From Wuchereria bancrofti (taxonomy: Eukaryota > Nematoda > Chromadorea > Rhabditida > Onchocercidae), in the NCBI GenBank assembly GCA_005281725.1, contig SSBO01000013.1, positions 232,929 to 296,928 of the forward strand: a DNA stretch of 64,000 nucleotides, in the 5' to 3' direction. How positions within the stretch are numbered: the stretch's first letter is position 1; each line of letters begins with the position of its first letter. A program made the translations under genes and the position numbers. Below the pieces are notes generated by a model, which was not told the origin of the DNA, ran no database searches, and was given only the letters and a program-made list of their open reading frames with translations. Shown one piece after another: positions 57,857 through 64,000 of this stretch.

Positions 57857-60800
57857 TTTTTTTTTGAATAAAAAAATCCCTTTCGATATTAAAAGCTAAT
57901 GACATTTGACAATATTTCCTTCTTAAAGTCTTTCATATTATTTTTTTTTCATAGAAATAAAGATGACATAGATGAATGAAATTTTATTTTTAGGTTTAAT
58001 TTCTTTAAATGCAATATCTAAAATAATTATAAATACGTATACGGCTATCTATTCATATGTTCACATACGTCTAACTATTTATTCATACGTTTACATACAT
58101 CTACCTATTCGTACGTTCACTTAAGTCTATTCATCTGAACTTCTTTCTCAACAATCATATTAACATTTAATAGATATCACTCCTTATTGATTGTATAAAT
58201 ATTAATTGAGAGTAGTAACGAGAAATTTGCAACTTTTTCGCATCAATCTCCTAACAATGAATATATATATATGTGTATGTGTATCTGTCTGTCTATGTGT
58301 GTATGTGCGTGTGTGTGTATGTGTATATATATATATAAGTATGAATTGTAGGACGTGAAGAACACGTGATCGATTGGACTAAATGTTGACGAGCAGAATG
58401 AGATGAGAGTAGTAGCAAGTGAGGAAGAGGAGGAGAAGGAGAAGCACAGTGGGTGAGGGTGTCTAATTTGCGCCAATAGGTAGAGCAAAAGCAATAGGCA
58501 GGTTAAATCGATGGAATAGGGGGGTGCATCTTAGATGATAACTTTAATAATAGCTAGCTCTAGCAATATGTTTAATAGAGGACATTCAAATTGCTTAATA
58601 TAAAAAGAAGAAAATCCAATTTAATAGTTCATTTCTTTTTTTTGGAAAGAGAGGAAGAGGAGTTTAGAAGAAAAGAAAAAATAAATAAACAAGAACAAAA
58701 AATCAAGCCGAAAAAAATGTTGAGCAAATTATTATTATAGTTAGTATTAGATTTCAATTGATGTTATTTTTGAATTCTTATCAATCAATTCATTATCACT
58801 GATAAATATTTTACCAATGTAAGTTTCCTTATTATTTCAATTTTTAAGCACTTGCAATTATTTTATTTTGTAATAATGGTATGTTAATATGGAAAAATGA
58901 AAGATCGAGAGAGAGAGAAAGGAAGGTTTTAAAAAATATAGAAATTTAATTGAAAACTAGGAATAACAATAATTTATGTTCAATAAACTATAATAAATTA
59001 GGAAGTTTTTTTTTTTTTTAAGTTTTATTTGCTTTTTTTGGAAGATTTAGGATTAGAAAAATGATCGAATTCAATTAGAATTTCAATTTCAAGTGTTTAC
59101 TATTTTAGATTATTAAAAAAAAGGAAAAAACTATATTGTTCACAAATACCGTAGTAATTTAAATAAGTATATGTTGACTTATAATTGTATTCTATTGCTA
59201 TTTAAAAAAGGAAGAAAAGATTGATAAAAGACAAAAAAGAAAATTTTCAACATAGAAAAAAATCTTTTATGATAAGATGAAATTTTGTAGTATTAAAAAT
59301 CAAAATGATGAAATATCTCCTACCGCTAAAATATATTATGATAAATGGTAAGTTTAATAATATTCAAAAAAGAAAAGATTAAAAATCATTACTCATCAGC
59401 ACACATACAATTCCGACTTTATTCTTCTTTTAAAGTTTCAAAATATTTTATGTAAAAATCACTATTAGAATTTATGAGCAAAATAGAAAACATTTGAGCT
59501 TTACGGAAATTTTACTTTTCAATATCAAAGATTAAAATGATAAAATAATCCTTTCTTGCACTAAAATATATGATAATAAATGAAAATTTTGACAATATTT
59601 GTTGGAAAATAGAAGAAAACAGAAATGCAAATAACAAATTCAAATTTTATAATTCAACAATTNTTTTTTTTTGAATAAAAAAATCCCTTTCGATATTAAA
59701 AGCTAATGACATTTGACAATATTTCCTTCTTAAAGTCTTTCATATTATTTTTTTTTCATAGAAATAAAGATGACATAGATGAATGAAATTTTATTTTTAG
59801 GTTTAATTTCTTTAAATGCAATATCTAAAATAATTATAAATACGTATACGGCTATCTATTCATATGTTCACATACGTCTAACTATTTATTCATACGTTTA
59901 CATACATCTACCTATTCGTACGTTCACTTAAGTCTATTCATCTGAACTTCTTTCTCAACAATCATATTAACATTTAATAGATATCACTCCTTATTGATTG
60001 TATAAATATTAATTGAGAGTAGTAACGAGAAATTTGCAACTTTTTCGCATCAATCTCCTAACAATGAATATATATATATGTGTATGTGTATCTGTCTGTC
60101 TATGTGTGTATGTGCGTGTGTGTGTATGTGTATATATATATATAAGTATGAATTGTAGGACGTGAAGAACACGTGATCGATTGGACTAAATGTTGACGAG
60201 CAGAATGAGATGAGAGTAGTAGCAAGTGAGGAAGAGGAGGAGAAGGAGAAGCACAGTGGGTGAGGGTGTCTAATTTGCGCCAATAGGTAGAGCAAAAGCA
60301 ATAGGCAGGTTAAATCGATGGAATAGGGGGGTGCATCTTAGATGATAACTTTAATAATAGCTAGCTCTAGCAATATGTTTAATAGAGGACATTCAAAATT
60401 GCTTAATATAAAAAGAAGAAAATCGAATTTAATGGTTCATTTCTTTTTTTTTTGGAAAGAGAGGAAGACGAGTTTAGAAGAAAAGAAAAAATAAATAAAC
60501 AAAAACAAAAAATAAAGCCGAAAGAAATATTGAGCAAATTATTATTATAGTTAGTATTAGATTTCAATTGATGTTATTTTTGAATTCTTATCAATCAATT
60601 CATTATCACTGATAAATATTTTACCAATGTAAGTTTCCTTATTATTTCAATTTTTAAGCACTTGCAATTATTTTATTTTGTAATAATGGTATGTTAATAT
60701 GGAAAAATGAAAGATCGAGAGAGAGAGAAAGGAAGGTTTTAAAAAATATAGAAATTTAATTGAAAACTAGGAATAACGGTAGTTTATGTTCAGTAAACTA

Positions 60801-61467
60801 TAATAAATTAGGAAGATCTTTTTTTTAAGTTTTATTTGCTTTTTTTAGAAGATTTAGGATTAGAAAAATGATCGAATTCAATTAGAATTTCAATTTCAAG
60901 TGTTTACTATTTTAGATATTTAAAAAAAAGGAAAAAACTATATTGTTCACAAATACCGTAGTAATTTAAATAAGTATATGTTGACTTATAATTGTATTCT
61001 ATTGCTATTTAAAAAAAGAAGAAAAGATTGATAAAAGACAAAAAAGAAAATTTTCAACATAGAAAAAAATCTTTTATGATAAGATGAAATTTTGTAGTAT
61101 TAAAAATCAAAATGATGAAATAATCCTACCGCTAAAATATATTATGATAAATGGTAAGTTTAATAATATTCAAAAAAGAAAAGATTAAAAATCATTACTC
61201 ATCAGCACACATACAATTCCGACTTTATTCTTCTTTTAAAGTTTCAAAATATTTTATGTAAAAATCACTATTAGAATTTATGAGCAAAATAGAAAACATT
61301 TGAGCTTTACGGAAATTTTACTTTTCAATATCAAAGATTAAAATGATAAAATAATCCTTTCTTGCACTAAAATATATGATAATAAATGAAAATTTTGACA
61401 ATATTTGTTGGAAAATAGAAGAAAACAGAAATGCAAATAACAAATTCAAATTTTACAATTCACAATT
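57857..61467. other. Assembly gap (N at 59663) flanked by two 1.8-kb near-identical copies
   Basis: Bases 57857-59662 and 59664 to about 61467 are direct copies (offset 1807) around one N. About the first 730 bp look identical. SNPs and 1-4 bp indels cluster between about 58590 and 59330, and the last 300 bp are again nearly identical. The pattern fits two haplotypes of one locus left unmerged by the assembler rather than a biological duplication. The matched 83-codon minus-strand open frames at 58243-58494 and 60050-60301 are copies of a TG/TA-rich stretch and are not a gene. Confidence 0.8.
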
Positions 61468-62218
61468 TTACGAAATACTAAGACTAAAAACTAAACTTAA
61501 GATTAAAAAAATTTCAACTTATATTTCATTTATACTTCATAAAATGCTCTTTTTCTTTCTTTCTCTCTCTCTTTCTCTCTTTCTTATCTTCAATATTGCT
61601 CTGAACATAGTAAAATAAGTTTTTTTTTGACAAGAAGAAATTGACACATACCATATATATAGACAACCACTCAATAGCTAAATAATTCAGTAAAATGTTA
61701 TAAAAAATTTATTATTTTAATAATGAATGTTGACAAAATCTTTTTTTTAATTTTGCAAAAGAAGAAGAATAATTTTAAAATTTAAAAAATACAAATTTAA
61801 AATTCGACCAAAAATTGTTTATGTAAGAGTGAAAGGAAAAAACAGTTAATTATGATATGTTTATAATTGCTATAAAAGAGAATACTTTATTGTCAATGAT
61901 TAATTAATAAATGTATTCATACATCAATCTCTTTCTTTTTTCTTTTTCTATTTTATTGAAAAATACCACACATCTTTTTTTTACATTTAAATTTCACAAA
62001 AAAAATTTTTTTTTCTAAGAAATATGATTATATAAAATAAGAAATTCATTAATAATACTGAGAGAGAGATAAAGAGTAACAATCATTTTTTACAATAATA
62101 ATGACAATTTTGAGAGAATTTCTTTCACTAGTTTCATTTTAACTCTTATTTTGAAACTTTTCAAGTTTACTTAAGCACTGAGTCACACATATTTATTTTG
62201 ACTTTTGTTACAACAAGT

Positions 62219-62227
62219 TGACCTTGA
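62219..62227 (-). promoter_or_regulatory. Consensus NR5A/FTZ-F1-type site TCAAGGTCA
   Basis: The minus strand reads TCAAGGTCA, the extended monomer site of the NR5A (FTZ-F1, nematode NHR-25) and ERR receptors. It is far from any annotated gene start in this window. Motif match only. Confidence 0.25.
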
Positions 62228-62762
62228 CTCTTTCATCCATTCTCTTTTCATACCGATCAAATGAAATCGATAAAAATGGAACGCAAGTGATCTGTGATCT
62301 CTCAATGATGTAATGTTATCAGAAAAATTTATCACGTTTTACTTCAGATACTGCAGAATGATTTCCTAAATTTCAATGAAAATTTTAAATTTATCTTTAC
62401 ATTATCCAAATTTTCTAACCTATATTTTACCCACACAATATGCAAATGCTATTTGTAATTTATTATTATTTTGACGAAATAGAGTTTAAAAAAAAGAAAA
62501 AATTAAGTTAAATTTTAGAAAAATTAAGATTTTTTAAGTTAAAAATATTGAAATATTACTGATGCAATGCTTTTTTATCAAACATTTAAATGAAAAATGC
62601 TAAGTACAATAGATAATGTAATATTAAACTCTCTGTCGTACTGAAATGAAAATGGAACAATTCTGAATGAAATGAATGATATGACGCAATGATAATGATT
62701 AATTGAAATGATGATGGTAACAGCGATAACGGCAGTAGTACCCTCATTCGAGAAATGTCAAC

Positions 62763-62797
<35 letters not shown>
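62763..62797. repeat. (TA)n dinucleotide tract
   Basis: TA units with a single G interruption, followed by a TGTA-rich stretch to about 62820. Confidence 0.9.
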
Positions 62798-63057
62798 GTA
62801 TGTACGTGTGTATGTATGTGTATGTTAAATTGAAAAGTTTAACATACATTTAACATATACTTAAAAATTTAACATATACTTAAAAGTTAAGTATAGAAAA
62901 CTATCAAACATTTGAACTTTGAAAAATTTTTTAAATTTCGAAAAACTATCCCGTTTAATGAAAGATTTCATTTAATTGTTTAAAAGCTGTATAACTAAAT
63001 AATGATAATGATCATTGTGAAAAATAAAAAGAATAATCATGGCAAATTTTAAAAAAT

Positions 63058-64000
63058 TTAAACAATGGATGAAATTGATTCGACTGCAATTCATAAATCA
63101 CTTAATGTTTGAAGTGATCAACTGTTCAAAATAAGAAGAAAAATATCACTAATTTGACATATGATTAACGGAAAATGTTTTTTTTTTTGGGACGAAAAAC
63201 CATCCATTTTCTTGTGTTTTGCTTAATTTTTTTTGTTTTTATTTATTTATTTTTTGTTTTGTTTTGCTTCTTTCGCTGTTTTTATAACAATAAAAAACTA
63301 TGTTTATATTTGACGTATAATTTAATTACGTCTATATCATATGTACTAAAAAATATTATAAAATAAGCAATAAAATATAGATTGGAATATGTATTGACAT
63401 TTTATTTTGTGTTTGTAGTTTTATAGTTTATTTTTAATTTATAGCTTAACAAATAATCATTGATTATAATATTTCAAAATTTCCAAATTGAATTTTAATG
63501 TAAAAAATCTTTATATCTTGAAATTTCTTTAAGATATATATGTAGATCTTTCTTTTTAATATATATATATTTGTATATATAAAAATTTTAATATATATCT
63601 TTCATTTTTCCCCACAATTTTTAGTAGTTAGTATTTTAATTTTAAATTTTCATAAATATGTTTTCCTTTAATGAAATTTTTATATGACCAGCAAAAAAAA
63701 TATTTTTATTTTTTGTAGGTAAAAGAATTAGGCAATTATGGATATTTAATAAGATAGGATAAATAAACAATAAATCACTTGGTAAAATGATAAAATGATT
63801 TATTTGCTAAATGATGTTACATAAAGAATTTTAAACGTAATATTCAATTGGTAACAAATATTAATCATTTGTAGTCTCATTCAATATATTATTATCTTTC
63901 TGCATATTTTTCTAACTTATCTCATTCATTTATTTTATTCTATCTAATTATTTTTCATTTTATCATTTTTATNTTAAACAATGGATGAAATTGATTCGAC
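63058..64000. other. Assembly gap (N at 63973) preceding a repeat of 63058 onward
   Basis: The 27 bases after the N (63974-64000) equal 63058-63084, so a fourth gap shows the same duplicated-flank structure. The second copy continues beyond the window. If the overlap is full length, it would span 63058-63972 (about 0.9 kb). Confidence 0.75.

Larger units (their letters stand above)
57533..64000. other. Gene-free region right of GPCPD1
   Basis: No coding exon is supported. More than half is the two 1.8-kb copies around the N at 59663. The rest is A/T-rich with poly-T runs, a (TA)n tract near 62763-62800 and a consensus NR5A-type site at 62219. The GPCPD1 promoter should lie at the left edge. 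Confidence 0.55.

Noticed and set aside
58243..60301. Two identical 83-codon frames suggesting a duplicated small gene
   Set aside because: They translate a TG/TA-rich, low-complexity stretch and are identical because the whole 1.8-kb block is repeated across an assembly gap.

Overview
This is a nuclear window from a very AT-rich animal genome, most probably a nematode and plausibly a clade III (spirurid/filarial-type) worm. The evidence is short, intron-dense genes with GT...AG introns and TTTCAG-type acceptors; acceptor-like sites 10 to 30 bases upstream of several start codons, as expected for spliced-leader addition; and orthologues of conserved metazoan genes. The species cannot be named from sequence alone. 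None of the proteins is viral, bacterial or toxin-like.

Layout. All seven protein genes read from the minus strand, so in order of transcription the window runs right to left. GPCPD1-type glycerophosphodiesterase (57510 to 46841, 16 coding exons); COG6 Golgi-tethering subunit (44719 to 38109, 18 exons); RHBDD1/RHBDL4-type ER rhomboid protease (36986 to 33814, 7 exons); a small Tyr/Cys-rich one-helix membrane protein (33048 to 32818, tentative); an SLC17-type anion transporter (22409 to 16572, 8 exons); KDM1B/AMX-1-type histone lysine demethylase (14195 to 5854, 21 exons) with an intron-containing tRNA-Tyr nested in one of its introns; and MTFP1/MTP18 mitochondrial fission protein (3004 to 1687, 4 exons). 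For the six spliced genes I followed reading phase across every junction, and each model keeps one open frame from ATG to stop. One junction (GPCPD1 exon 2 to 3) is uncertain.

Non-coding parts. The 10 kb between the SLC17 gene and the small membrane gene is a repeat-rich desert. It holds a 0.4 kb (TTCA)n array, a 0.56 kb array of a 9-base unit and an adjoining (TGAA)n array. The 6.4 kb right of GPCPD1 is also gene-free. Four single N characters (29628, 30254, 59663, 63973) each sit between two copies of the same flanking sequence. This looks like unmerged contig overlaps, so part of the apparent length (about 2.1 kb) is probably false duplication.

How the genes relate. There is no operon-like spacing (gaps are 0.8 kb or more) and no shared pathway. 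Membrane traffic and ER/Golgi homeostasis is loosely over-represented (COG6, RHBDD1). The most interesting regulatory signal is a cluster of three TGACGTG (UPRE-type) elements within 50 bases upstream of the ER-stress-linked rhomboid protease. I found no convincing undescribed multi-gene system here.
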